Positions 9,574-18,737 of a DNA stretch of 64,000 nt are shown here, one piece after another; within the stretch, counting starts at the first letter, position 1; every line of letters begins with the position of its first letter. The notes under the pieces were generated by a model. It saw only the letters and a program-made list of their open reading frames with translations, did not search any database and was not told the origin of the DNA. The stretch comes from UBA4416 sp035439445 (GTDB lineage: Bacteria > Bacteroidota > Bacteroidia > B-17B0 > Aurantibacillaceae). The DNA is taken from positions 85,232 through 149,231 of the forward strand of contig DAORKG010000004.1 in assembly GCA_035439445.1 (NCBI GenBank), read 5' to 3'. Both the position numbers and the translations under genes were made by a program.

Positions 9574-10992
9574 TTGCAAAACATAAAAGAATATTTTAAT
9601 ATCATAGCTTCTAAAAGAAAAGGGCGTGGATTAAGTAATTACTATTGGCAAGAGATTACTAATTATTGTAATTATTTTTCGCACGAAGACAGTTCTGTTT
9701 TAGAAATTGGTTGTGGCAGTGGCGATTTATTAGCTGGTATTGCTGGAAGTAAAAAAACCGGTATTGATTTTAGCGAAGGACAAATAGCATGGGCTAAAGA
9801 AAAACATGCTGGCAAAAACATTGAGTTTATTTTAATGGATGCTAATAATATCACTTTAACCGAAAAATATGATTTTATCATCATTAGTAATTTGATTGGT
9901 TTTGTTGAAGACATACAAGCTGTATTTGAACAAGTGCAAAAAGTGTGTCACCCAAATACAAAAGTCATTGTACAGTACTATAATTCGCTTTGGGAACCCG
10001 TTTTAAAATTTGCTGAGTTAATTGGATTAAAGACAAAAGCACCGTTACAAAATTGGCTAAACACAAAAGATGTCAATAATTTGTTATTTGTATCGGGTTT
10101 TGATGTTTATAGAAACAGTAAGCGTTTTATTTTTCCGTTTTATATTCCGGGGATTGCAGAGGTACATAATTTATTTTTAGCGAAGTTTCCTTTTTTTAGA
10201 TTTTTTAGTTTAAATACCTATTCGTTTGCTAAACCATTACCGATCAATAATCCTGAGGAATATAAAACAAAATATTCTACAACAGTTGTTATCCCTGCAC
10301 GTAACGAAAGCGGTAATATTGAAAATGCCATTACACGCTTACCAAAGTTCGGGAAACACGTAGAGATTATTTTTATTGAAGGAAACAGTTCGGATGATAC
10401 TTGGCAAAAAATCCAGGAGATTCAACAAAAATATAAAGACACGCATGACATTAAAATAGGTCAGCAAAAAGGTAAAGGAAAAGCTGATGCGGTGCGCGAA
10501 GGATACAAAATTGCGACTGGAGATATTTTAATGATTTTGGATGCTGATTTAACGGTTCCACCGGAAGATATTCCTAAATTTTATGATGCGATTGCAAGTA
10601 GTAAGGGCGATTTTATTAACGGAACTCGTTTGGTTTATCCAATGGAAGGAGAGGCAATGCGCTTTTTAAATTATTTAGGAAATCATTTTTTCAGTTGGGT
10701 ATTCACATGGTTGCTAGATCAACGCTTTAAAGATACTTTGTGTGGAACTAAAGTCATGTTTAGAGAAGATTATATTAAGTTGACTAAGAATAGAAAATAC
10801 TTTGGTGAGTTTGATCCGTTTGGAGATTTTGATTTATTGTTTGGGGCTCACAAATTGAATTTAAAAATTGTAGAGATACCAATTAAATACAGAGATAGAA
10901 CATACGGAACAACTAATATATCTCGGTTTAAACATGGTTTAATCTTGTTACGTATGTGTGCTTTTGCAAGCCGTAAGTGTAAATTTATTTAA
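9574..10992 (+). CDS. Methyltransferase-glycosyltransferase (GT2) fusion
   Basis: A 472-residue two-domain protein. Residues ~1-200 are a class I SAM-dependent methyltransferase (VLEIGCGSGDLLAGIAGS is the SAM loop; YDFIIISNLIGFVED follows). Residues ~225-472 are a family 2 glycosyltransferase of the dolichyl-phosphate-mannose-synthase-like type (TTVVIPARNESGNIENAI, ILDADLTVPPEDIP with the DxD, KDTLCGTKVMFR). Start is TTG at 9574, as no ATG lies closer to the fold. It probably modifies a lipid-linked or surface glycan. The PLD gene begins 12 bases later. The natural acceptor is unknown. Confidence 0.85.
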   Translation: MQNIKEYFNIIASKRKGRGLSNYYWQEITNYCNYFSHEDSSVLEIGCGSGDLLAGIAGSKKTGIDFSEGQIAWAKEKHAGKNIEFILMDANNITLTEKYDFIIISNLIGFVEDIQAVFEQVQKVCHPNTKVIVQYYNSLWEPVLKFAELIGLKTKAPLQNWLNTKDVNNLLFVSGFDVYRNSKRFIFPFYIPGIAEVHNLFLAKFPFFRFFSLNTYSFAKPLPINNPEEYKTKYSTTVVIPARNESGNIENAITRLPKFGKHVEIIFIEGNSSDDTWQKIQEIQQKYKDTHDIKIGQQKGKGKADAVREGYKIATGDILMILDADLTVPPEDIPKFYDAIASSKGDFINGTRLVYPMEGEAMRFLNYLGNHFFSWVFTWLLDQRFKDTLCGTKVMFREDYIKLTKNRKYFGEFDPFGDFDLLFGAHKLNLKIVEIPIKYRDRTYGTTNISRFKHGLILLRMCAFASRKCKFI

Positions 10993-11003
10993 AGAAGATT
11001 AAA

Positions 11004-12302
11004 ATGAAATTCAGTGTGTTTTTATTGTTTGTTGTTTTTTCAATAAAAACAATCCAAGCACAAACTATAAAGGTTTATTTCAATCAGTCGGTCGATAATA
11101 CTGTTTCTGCAATTGCTGATGCACAAACATCAGCTCATTTAGATGATACTATTTGCGCTTTAATAAATGGGGCTAACACTACATTAGATATTGCTGTTTG
11201 GGATAACGGAAGCGCAAAAATTGTAACAGCTCTCAATAATGCTTATACAAGAGGTGTTCAGGTAAGATACATATCTTCAACAAATAGCCTGAATACTGCA
11301 CTTTCTGGTTTAAATTCAAATATTCCACTTTTAAAACGTACATCTACTTTAACTAGCAATGTAATGCACAATAAATTTGTAATTGCTGATAATACCAAAT
11401 TATTAATTGGCTCAATGAATTTTGGAAATGGAAGTATGTTCGATGATTATAATAACATTGTTATTATTTCAAATCCCAGCTTAGCACAAAACTACACAAC
11501 GGAGTTTAACGAAATGTGGGGTTCTACAGGTGCTCAGCCAAATACAACTAACAGTAAATTTGGTCCGGCAAAATCAGATAATACAATACACAGTTTTAAT
11601 ATTGGGGGCTCTACTATTGAATCTTATTTTTCGCCAACAGATGCAACAGCTTCTAAAATCGTAGCAGCAATCAATTCTGCCAACTATAGTTTAGATATAG
11701 CAATGTTTACATTTACAGATAATGATTTAGGAGATGCAGTTGTAGCAGCTAAAAACAGAGGTGTTAATGTTAGATGCATTATTGAAAATGTAAGCTATTT
11801 TGGCTCAGAGTTCACTAAATTAGTAAATGCAGGTATACCAGTTATTTCTCATGAAAATGTAGCTAATGATTTTCATCACAAATATTGTATTATTGATGCG
11901 GTAAATACAAGTTCTGATCCTATTGTGGTTACAGGTTCCCACAATTGGTCAAACTCAGCTAATCAAGAGTACGATGAAAATACATTAATTATTCACGATG
12001 CTGTTATTGCTAATCAGTATCTAGAAGAATTTTCTAAACGATACTCGGTTTTATCGGGCATTAGAAACTATAATAACATTAATGATGTTGTATTGTCCCC
12101 AAATCCAAGTAAGGGAAGTTTTTCAATTACTGGTTTAAAACATAATATTGATAAATTAACCGTGATTAATACTGCTGGACAAATAGTTGAAGTATTAGAA
12201 AGCACAGATAATACGATTAATCTTACTTTAGAAAAAGGAATGTATGTTATCAATATCATTTCTAATGGAAATGTGATAACTAAAAAAATAAGTATTGAAT
12301 AA
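11004..12302 (+). CDS. Secreted phospholipase D-like protein with T9SS type A sorting domain
   Basis: A 432-residue protein with signal peptide (KFSVFLLFVVFSIKTIQAQ), two PLD domains and a T9SS type A tail. The HKD motifs are HNKFVIADNTKLLIGSMNFG (residue ~125) and HHKYCIIDAVN...VVTGSHNWSNS (residue ~290), both complete, so a two-motif active site can form. The final ~75 residues (LSPNPSKGSFSITGL, LTVINTAGQIVE, GMYVINIISNGNVITKKISIE) are the type A sorting domain, implying export across the outer membrane. The short two-motif layout resembles Nuc-like endonucleases as much as phospholipases; substrate (DNA or phospholipid) is open. Confidence 0.85.
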   Translation: MKFSVFLLFVVFSIKTIQAQTIKVYFNQSVDNTVSAIADAQTSAHLDDTICALINGANTTLDIAVWDNGSAKIVTALNNAYTRGVQVRYISSTNSLNTALSGLNSNIPLLKRTSTLTSNVMHNKFVIADNTKLLIGSMNFGNGSMFDDYNNIVIISNPSLAQNYTTEFNEMWGSTGAQPNTTNSKFGPAKSDNTIHSFNIGGSTIESYFSPTDATASKIVAAINSANYSLDIAMFTFTDNDLGDAVVAAKNRGVNVRCIIENVSYFGSEFTKLVNAGIPVISHENVANDFHHKYCIIDAVNTSSDPIVVTGSHNWSNSANQEYDENTLIIHDAVIANQYLEEFSKRYSVLSGIRNYNNINDVVLSPNPSKGSFSITGLKHNIDKLTVINTAGQIVEVLESTDNTINLTLEKGMYVINIISNGNVITKKISIE

Positions 12303-12313
12303 AAAAACACACC

Positions 12314-12772
12314 ATGAACGAACGTATTTGGATTTACACATTAAGTAAAGAATTAACGAATGAACAATTAGTTGATTTTAAAAACCGTTGTCAATGCTTT
12401 GTAAATGACTGGACTGCTCATGATGTGAGTTTAGATGCATCGTTTGATTTATATCAAAATCGTTTACTAATATTTAAAGTAAACGAAGACAAATACAATG
12501 CTAGTGGTTGTAGTATTGATAAGCAGTTACGATTTGTAAAAGAATTAGAGCAAGCGTTTTCTATTGAATTATTAAATCGCTTATTAGTGGCATACGAAAA
12601 CAATCATCAAGTTGAGGTAGTTAAAGCTTCACAGATAAAAGAATTATTGACAAGCAATATTATCAATGCAAATACGTTAGTGTTTGATAATACAATTACC
12701 GAATCAGCCCAGTTAGCAAATAAATGGAAACAACCATTACAAGCAACTTGGTTGTCAAAGTATTTAAACTAA
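12314..12772 (+). CDS. Conserved Bacteroidota hypothetical protein
   Basis: A 152-residue soluble protein with no signal peptide or membrane segment. It resembles a small conserved family in Bacteroidota often named 'ABC transporter ATPase' in databases, but no Walker A or B motif is visible, so that name is not supported. Recognisable features are an N-terminal IWIYTLSKELTNEQ and SGCSIDKQLRFVKELEQ. It lies 11 bases after the PLD gene and 4 bases before the next TTG start, which suggests co-transcription. Function unknown. Confidence 0.7.
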   Translation: MNERIWIYTLSKELTNEQLVDFKNRCQCFVNDWTAHDVSLDASFDLYQNRLLIFKVNEDKYNASGCSIDKQLRFVKELEQAFSIELLNRLLVAYENNHQVEVVKASQIKELLTSNIINANTLVFDNTITESAQLANKWKQPLQATWLSKYLN

Positions 12773-12776
12773 TCGC

Positions 12777-13259
12777 TTGAGACGTCCAATATCTATATTA
12801 GCTTTTATTGTAATTTTAATCTCTTGTATATTTTATTCATGCACAAAAGATGTCGCTAAAAATCCATTATTAGCCTATAGTGATAAAGCTTTGTTAGACA
12901 GCTCTAAAAACACAGCCGCTTTTATCTATTATAAAAATGATGCATCTACCATATACCCTGGAACAACAGGAGCACATTCATCTTTTAAATTAAAATTTAA
13001 TAAAATTGCGGCTACTGTTTTAACGGATAATGGTAAAATCCCAGTAGGACAGCAATTCCCAAATGGTTCCTTTATTGTAAAAGAAATGCAATCTGGATTA
13101 AACGCATTTATGTACAAAAAAGAAGGATCGTGGTTGTGGGCAGAAATTTATAGCAATGGCGATGTTTTATATAGTGTCAACAAAGACTCTCAACCATGCA
13201 TCAACTGTCACAGCCAATCAGGAAACAGAGATTTAGTAGTAAGTTTTAATTTTTATTAA
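12777..13259 (+). CDS. Cytochrome P460-like haem lipoprotein
   Basis: A 160-residue exported protein. TTG at 12777 gives an N-terminal hydrophobic segment ending in ISCIFYSC, a plausible lipoprotein signal. A CxxCH haem c site (PCINCHSQSGNRDLVVSF) is at the extreme C-terminus, and the body (FIYYKNDASTIY, HSSFKLKFN, FIVKEMQSG) matches the small beta-fold of cytochrome P460 family proteins. Known members oxidise hydroxylamine or bind NO, but a catalytic role here is only an inference. It ends 4 bases before the convergent MepB-like gene. Confidence 0.7.
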   Translation: MRRPISILAFIVILISCIFYSCTKDVAKNPLLAYSDKALLDSSKNTAAFIYYKNDASTIYPGTTGAHSSFKLKFNKIAATVLTDNGKIPVGQQFPNGSFIVKEMQSGLNAFMYKKEGSWLWAEIYSNGDVLYSVNKDSQPCINCHSQSGNRDLVVSFNFY

Positions 13260-13263
13260 TATA

Positions 13264-13764
13264 CTATTTATTATAAAGACTTTTTGCTTTTTTTAAAGTT
13301 TCAGATTGAATATTTGATAAATCCAAGAAGTAATTCAATTGCCATTTTTGTGTTTTGATAGCTTGTTTGCTTGTGGTTTTATCCCACGGTGAATAAACCC
13401 TAAAACCTCGTTTACCTTCTTTATGATTAACGGTTAATATACCTTGTTCACATAATACTGATTTTGGAAAAATAAATTGACCAAGCTGGTTCCCATTTAC
13501 AACATTTATAATAACAAGATTAATGGAATCTGTTTCATCAAAAGGAGCAATTGGTCCGGTTGATAGTCTTTTCCAAAGCGTTACAAACTGTCCAACTTTA
13601 GTAGGAGTGGTTTTTGCCTTTCTAAATCTTACGTTTAACTTATTAAGTTTAAAATAATAGGCGTTATATTCTGCACTTTCAATTTCGGGTATAGGTTCTG
13701 TATATTTAAAACCACAAGCATCAAAAACTTGCGTTTGAATATAGACAAGGTCAGTAGGAAGCAT
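13264..13764 (-). CDS. MepB-like family protein
   Basis: A 166-residue cytoplasmic protein matching the MepB family, named after the third gene of the Staphylococcus mepRAB locus and of unknown biochemical role. Diagnostic stretches are NAYYFKLNKLNVRFRKAKTTPTKVGQFVTLW, and the C-terminal GKRGFRVYSPWDKTTSKQAIKTQ followed by a W-x-x-x-YF(L)DL end (each given here as short landmarks). No MATE pump or MarR regulator is adjacent, so a link to drug efflux is not supported here. It lies 5 bases downstream of the amidohydrolase gene on the same strand. Confidence 0.75.
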   Translation of the reverse strand: MLPTDLVYIQTQVFDACGFKYTEPIPEIESAEYNAYYFKLNKLNVRFRKAKTTPTKVGQFVTLWKRLSTGPIAPFDETDSINLVIINVVNGNQLGQFIFPKSVLCEQGILTVNHKEGKRGFRVYSPWDKTTSKQAIKTQKWQLNYFLDLSNIQSETLKKAKSLYNK

Positions 13765-13769
13765 AAGTT

Positions 13770-16700
13770 TTAAAACCCACTTTCTTCGCTATCGCAATGA
13801 AAGTGATTTTGTTTTTTAGGTTGAGGTTTAACAACCTTAGCTCCCTTATTTTTCTCAGTGATTAACTTGGCAATAATACGAGCACGTTCTTTTTTAATGT
13901 CTTCGCGCAATTTAGCATCTTCGTCTTTGTCATAATAAATTTGTCCGTCAATAATGGTTGTGTTTACTTTTGCGTAAACACTTAATGGATTATCTGTCCA
14001 AAGAACTAGGTCGGCTACTTTACCAACTTTAATACTTCCTACTTTATCATCAATGTGTAACATTTTTGCAGGATTTAAAGTCACTAATTTTAAGGCTTGT
14101 ACTTCTGTTAATCCACCATATTTAATGGCTTTAGCAGCCTCTTGATTTAAGCGTCTTCCCATTTCAGCATCATCCGAATTGATAGATGTGTTTACACCAG
14201 CTTTTGTAAGCATAGAAGCATTATAAGGTATAGCATCCATTACCTCTAATTTATATGCCCACCAATCAGCAAATGTGGATGCATTAGCTCCATGAGCTTT
14301 CATTTTATCCGCTACTTTATAACCTTCCAAAATATGGGTAAACGTATTTACTTTAAACTTCATACTGTCTGCTACATGCATTAACATATTTACTTCGCTT
14401 TGCACATAACTATGGCAAGTAATAAAACGTTTACCATCAAGTATCTCTACTAATGCATCTAGGTCTAAATCTCTGCGAGGTGAAGCTGTTTTGTTTTTTT
14501 TAACTTCTTTTGGAGATAATTTGGAGAACGATTCCATTTGTTTTTTGTAAGCTGTTGCTCTTGTAAAATAGTCGTAGTACAATTGTTCAACGCCCATTCG
14601 TGTTTGAGGGAATCTTTCTAAATCAGGATTTAATCCGTTAGAGTGCTTAACGTTTTCTCCTAAAGCAAATTTGATAAAACCAGGAGCTTTTTCGTATTTA
14701 AATTCCTCCGGATTTTTCCCCCAACGTAATTTTATGATACAGCTTTGTCCTCCAATAGGATTTGCAGAACCATGCAATAATTGAGCAGTTGTTACACCAC
14801 CCGATAATTGACGATAAATATTGATATCATCAGGATTAATCACATCACCCATTCTCACTTCTGCGCTACTGGCATCAGCCCCTTCGTTAACACTAAATAA
14901 GGCAATATGAGAATGTTCATCAATTATCCCGGGAGTTAAGTGCATTCCTTTGGCATCAATTACTTTAGCAAAAGCTGTCTTTTGTGCTTCTATGTTTGGA
15001 GCAATGCGAACTATTTTACCATCCACAATATAAATATCCTGATCTTTTAAAATCGAATCTGATTCATTTGTCCAAATTGTAGCATTTTTAATTAATACTG
15101 CATCATAACGTTTTTTAAACTTAGCCCAGGTGTCTTTTATTAACCCTTCACTTTCTGCTTCTGCTTCACCGTATGCTCCAAATGGATAATAAATTTTTCC
15201 GTAATTTATTTTTTGTGCAGGTTTAGGTGTTTTTGGTTTTGTAGTGTCTGTTACATTGATGTAACTTAATTTAAAATCAGTCCAGCTTCCGTCAGTGTAT
15301 TGTCCTTGTCCGGTAAATGATTTTGCCTGCTCGTCATAGTTTCCGGATAAACGTAGTGCAAACGTCGAATCGTATGGAAAGCTTAGAGTTAATAAATTAT
15401 TTTTAAAAGTAATACTTGCCTTTGCTTTCAAACTATCTTTTAAAAACACTATACCTGAATAATTTTCCTGTTCTCGGCTTACAGTTAACTTATTTTTAGT
15501 TGAACCATATGCTAGCTCATAGCTACCACTAATATTTGGAATTGATAAATCGTTGTAAATAAATTTTACTCCATTACTCCAGGTTTCGTGAATTATGGCA
15601 TCTTCTTCAAAAATTGATTTTGATGAAATGAAGAAGTTTGCCAACATCCCTTGTTTTAAACTACCTACCTTATCTTGAACTCCAATAAAGTTAGCAGGAG
15701 TATAGGTTAATGCACGCAAAGCTGTTTTTTCTGATAAACCATATGCAATTGCTTTTCTAATATTTTTAAGAAAAACAGACTTGTCTTTTAAATCTGAAGT
15801 TGTAATACAAAATTGAACGAAGTTTTTTTCAAGCAAGGCTAAATTTGCCGGCGCCATTTCCCAATGTTTTAAATCGGTTAATGAAGCTTGTTCCGCATCA
15901 AAAGGGTCCTCTACATCAATAGCATCAGGGTAGTTTACCGGAATAATGTATTTTGAGAAAGTGTTTTGAATATCATATAAACGTTGGTATTCATTTCCCC
16001 CCCCTTTGATGATATATTTTACTTTAAACTCATCAGCAATTTTTTTACCTCTCAAATCATTGTATTTATCATTACCTTCAAAGATAGAGGGCAGTTCTTG
16101 TAGTTTATTAAAAGCTTCTAATGTGATGTTATATTCAGTTTTTGATTGATTGGTTTTATACCATTCAGCGTCATAATACGTTTGTCTGAGCAAAGCAACT
16201 GCACCCATTAATGAAGACGGGTAATCTTGCGGAGAAACACCTTTATTTAATGAATAAAATGCAGCTGCCCTGTCTTTAATAATACTTTCGTTTTCTTTAC
16301 CTGAATTTAAACTTACCAATGAACCACTTCCTCTTACAATTCCATCTTTTTGAGCAGTTACTACTGCTCCAAATCCCAATTTTCTTAACTCGTCAGCCTT
16401 TTGAGCATTATGTAAAAACAACTTATGCGCTTCAGTTTCACTTTTAATAGCTTGGTTCCAGCCATAAGCACCTTTTTTAGGAGCATCTTTAAAATCAGTT
16501 CTTTTTACTTCAGGCATTCCATAATCGCTGTATAAATCAATAAATGCGGGATAAATATGTTTGCCATTTAAATTAGTAGTGATGGCATCTTTTGGAGCCT
16601 CTAATTTTTCGCCAACACGAATAATTTTATCATCCTGAATGATTAATGTAGCATTTAAGATGGTAGCATCTGCATCTACATGCAATGTACAGTTAGTAAA

Positions 16701-16814
16701 CGCATATATGGTGTGCATGGTGTTTGGAGCACCATTGTTTGGAAATGTAGTTTGGCCAATAGCAAATTGGTTAACAATAAAATACGAGGATAGTATAAAA
16801 AATAGTTGACGCAT
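13770..16814 (-). CDS. Secreted double amidohydrolase
   Basis: A 1014-residue exported protein (signal peptide QLFFILSSYFIVNQFAIGQ) with two amidohydrolase modules in tandem. The C-terminal module (~residues 565-1000) keeps the metal site: TPGIIDEHSHIALF (HxH), KRFITCHSYVQSE, FTHILEGYKVADK, INSDDAEM. The N-terminal module (~40-430) keeps the fold marks (TTNLNGKHIYPAFIDLYSDYG, VGSLKQGMLANFFI) but has lost the HxH, so it is probably inactive. Such proteins are predicted periplasmic imidazolonepropionase- or prolidase-like hydrolases. The -7 element TATATTTG (16841-16834, minus) lies 19 bases before the ATG. The substrate is unknown. Confidence 0.85.
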   Translation of the reverse strand: MRQLFFILSSYFIVNQFAIGQTTFPNNGAPNTMHTIYAFTNCTLHVDADATILNATLIIQDDKIIRVGEKLEAPKDAITTNLNGKHIYPAFIDLYSDYGMPEVKRTDFKDAPKKGAYGWNQAIKSETEAHKLFLHNAQKADELRKLGFGAVVTAQKDGIVRGSGSLVSLNSGKENESIIKDRAAAFYSLNKGVSPQDYPSSLMGAVALLRQTYYDAEWYKTNQSKTEYNITLEAFNKLQELPSIFEGNDKYNDLRGKKIADEFKVKYIIKGGGNEYQRLYDIQNTFSKYIIPVNYPDAIDVEDPFDAEQASLTDLKHWEMAPANLALLEKNFVQFCITTSDLKDKSVFLKNIRKAIAYGLSEKTALRALTYTPANFIGVQDKVGSLKQGMLANFFISSKSIFEEDAIIHETWSNGVKFIYNDLSIPNISGSYELAYGSTKNKLTVSREQENYSGIVFLKDSLKAKASITFKNNLLTLSFPYDSTFALRLSGNYDEQAKSFTGQGQYTDGSWTDFKLSYINVTDTTKPKTPKPAQKINYGKIYYPFGAYGEAEAESEGLIKDTWAKFKKRYDAVLIKNATIWTNESDSILKDQDIYIVDGKIVRIAPNIEAQKTAFAKVIDAKGMHLTPGIIDEHSHIALFSVNEGADASSAEVRMGDVINPDDINIYRQLSGGVTTAQLLHGSANPIGGQSCIIKLRWGKNPEEFKYEKAPGFIKFALGENVKHSNGLNPDLERFPQTRMGVEQLYYDYFTRATAYKKQMESFSKLSPKEVKKNKTASPRRDLDLDALVEILDGKRFITCHSYVQSEVNMLMHVADSMKFKVNTFTHILEGYKVADKMKAHGANASTFADWWAYKLEVMDAIPYNASMLTKAGVNTSINSDDAEMGRRLNQEAAKAIKYGGLTEVQALKLVTLNPAKMLHIDDKVGSIKVGKVADLVLWTDNPLSVYAKVNTTIIDGQIYYDKDEDAKLREDIKKERARIIAKLITEKNKGAKVVKPQPKKQNHFHCDSEESGF

Positions 16815-16833
16815 AATGTATAGTTAATTGTAA

Positions 16834-16841
16834 CAAATATA
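16834..16841 (-). promoter_or_regulatory. -7 promoter element for the double amidohydrolase
   Basis: Minus-strand TATATTTG fits the Bacteroidota TAnnTTTG consensus and lies 19 bases before the start codon at 16814. No clear TTG is found at the usual -33 spacing. Confidence 0.4.
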
Positions 16842-16897
16842 ACATTATAGCCCATCTATAAAAATAAGTTTGTGGCTTTTAATTAAAGATAATTTGT

Positions 16898-16905
16898 TAA
16901 TTTTG
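16898..16905 (+). promoter_or_regulatory. -7 promoter element for the SirB-cytochrome c gene
   Basis: TAATTTTG matches TAnnTTTG and ends 21 bases before the ATG at 16927. A TTTG at 16869-16872 is the nearest upstream -33 candidate, though its spacing (25 bases) is long. It is oriented divergently from the element at 16834-16841. Confidence 0.4.
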
Positions 16906-16926
16906 AGACACATTTAAAAATTAACT

Positions 16927-17532
16927 ATGGCAACAGGCATGTTACACACTCACTACTTATTTGTAGTGCTCTTTACTTTAATTTATTTAATTAAGACCAT
17001 ATTACTATTAAGCGACAAAGACGAACTTTTAGAGAAATTCAAAAAGAAAACGAAGGTTGCCGAAATGATTGTAAGCTTTGGTTTTTTAGCTACAGGTGTT
17101 TTCTTGTTAACTCAATTGCCGGTAATTACTACCATCATGATTATTAAAATTGTGTTAGTGGTATTATCTATTCCATTAGCGGTGGTTGGTTATAAAAAGA
17201 AAAACAAAGTATTGGCTACTTTATCTTTTTTCTTAATTGTGGTTTCTTTTGGATTAGCGCATAAAGCAAAAGATGCTAAAGCAGGAGAAAAAACTGTGGC
17301 TTTAAGTGGTAAAGAAATTTTTGAGCAAAAATGTACTTTATGTCATGGTGCTGATGGTAAGTTAGGACAAGCTGGTGCTAAAGATTTATCGGTAACGCAA
17401 TTACCACATGCAGGCATTGTTGAGATTATTACGAATGGTAAAAACACCATGGCAGCATACAAAGAAGCGCTTACTGCAGAACAAATTGAGGCAGTAGCTT
17501 CTTATATCGAAACGGATTTAAAAGGTAAATAG
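16927..17532 (+). CDS. SirB-like membrane domain fused to cytochrome c
   Basis: A 201-residue inner-membrane protein. Residues ~1-115 hold four hydrophobic helices (YLFVVLFTLIYLIKTILLL, MIVSFGFLATGVFLL, IMIIKIVLVVLSIPLAVV, TLSFFLIVVSFGLA) of the SirB type. Residues ~128-201 form a monohaem cytochrome c with C136-T-L-C-H140 and a likely distal Met in NGKNTMAAYKEALT. The haem domain would face the periplasm. It may pass electrons between the quinone or bc-type complex level and periplasmic acceptors, but no partner gene adjoins it. hflX starts 5 bases after its stop. Confidence 0.78.
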   Translation: MATGMLHTHYLFVVLFTLIYLIKTILLLSDKDELLEKFKKKTKVAEMIVSFGFLATGVFLLTQLPVITTIMIIKIVLVVLSIPLAVVGYKKKNKVLATLSFFLIVVSFGLAHKAKDAKAGEKTVALSGKEIFEQKCTLCHGADGKLGQAGAKDLSVTQLPHAGIVEIITNGKNTMAAYKEALTAEQIEAVASYIETDLKGK

Positions 17533-17537
17533 TTCCA

Positions 17538-18737
17538 TTGAAACAGGTTACTCATTCTACTGAAATACAAAAGCAAACAGCGGTTTTAATTGGTGTTATT
17601 AATAAACAACAAGGAGAAGAGCTGGCGCTAGAGTATTTGGATGAATTAGCGTTTTTGGCCGAAACCTATGGCGTAGAAACCGTAAAAACCTTTACTCAAA
17701 AATTAGAGAAACCTGACAAAGCCACCTTTATTGGGAAAGGAAAATTAAACGACGTTAAAACCTTTGTAAAGGAAAACAAAATTAACCTAGTAATTTTTGA
17801 TGACGAGTTATCGCCATCGCAACAACGAAATTTAGAGAAAGAATTAGGTGTAAAAATTTTAGACAGAACAACCTTAATTCTTGAAATATTTTCGCAACGA
17901 GCACAAACAGCGCACGCTAAAACACAAGTGCTATTAGCACAATACCAGTATTTATTACCACGTTTAACTGGTATGTGGACTCACTTAGAGCGTCAGCGAG
18001 GTGGCACCGGAACACGTGGTGGAGCAGGGGAGAAAGAGATTGAAACGGATAGACGTATTGTGCGAGATAAGATTGCACAGCTTAAGGAAGACCTAAAAAT
18101 TATTGATAAGCAAATGGCTACACAACGCAAAAACCGTGGTGAGTTTGTGCGTGTGGCTTTGGTAGGTTATACCAATGTTGGTAAATCTACCATTATGAAT
18201 ATGATTAGCAAGAGCGAAGTATTTGCCGAAAACAAATTATTTGCAACACTTGATACAACGGTTCGTAAAGTAACCATTGATAATTTATTTTTCTTGTTAA
18301 CGGATACGGTTGGTTTTATTAGAAAATTACCAACGCAATTAATTGAAAGTTTTAAGAGCACTTTGGATGAAGTGCGTGAAGCGGACATTTTATTACACGT
18401 CGTAGATATTTCTCATCAAAATTTTGAAGACCACATTAACGTAGTGCGCCAAACCCTCATTGATATTGGTGCAGGCGATAAAGAAACCATTTTGGTGTTT
18501 AATAAAATAGATGCCTTTAAATATGTGAAAAAGGATGAAGATGATTTAACACCGATGACGCGTGAAAACCTATCTTTAGATGAATTGAAAAAAACCTGGA
18601 TGACTAACTTAAACCAAACCTGTGTTTACATCAGTGCTTTGAATAAAGAAAACGTAACTGATTTTAAAAAGCTGGTTTACGATACAGTGAAGAAAATTCA
18701 CGTAGTGAGATTTCCTTACAATAATTTGTTTTATTAA
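17538..18737 (+). CDS. hflX: GTPase HflX
   Basis: A 399-residue ribosome-associated GTPase; in other bacteria HflX splits stalled or heat-damaged 70S ribosomes. The N-terminal HflX domain (KATFIGKGKLNDVKTF, DELSPSQQRNLEKELGVKILDR), the glycine-rich hinge (RQRGGTGTRGGAGEKEIE) and the G domain are complete: G1 GYTNVGKST, G3 DTVGF, and G4 NKID. Start is TTG at 17538, the only candidate before the conserved domain. The gene ends one base before the stop of the convergent TlpA-like gene, so no dedicated terminator separates them. Confidence 0.95.
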   Translation: MKQVTHSTEIQKQTAVLIGVINKQQGEELALEYLDELAFLAETYGVETVKTFTQKLEKPDKATFIGKGKLNDVKTFVKENKINLVIFDDELSPSQQRNLEKELGVKILDRTTLILEIFSQRAQTAHAKTQVLLAQYQYLLPRLTGMWTHLERQRGGTGTRGGAGEKEIETDRRIVRDKIAQLKEDLKIIDKQMATQRKNRGEFVRVALVGYTNVGKSTIMNMISKSEVFAENKLFATLDTTVRKVTIDNLFFLLTDTVGFIRKLPTQLIESFKSTLDEVREADILLHVVDISHQNFEDHINVVRQTLIDIGAGDKETILVFNKIDAFKYVKKDEDDLTPMTRENLSLDELKKTWMTNLNQTCVYISALNKENVTDFKKLVYDTVKKIHVVRFPYNNLFY

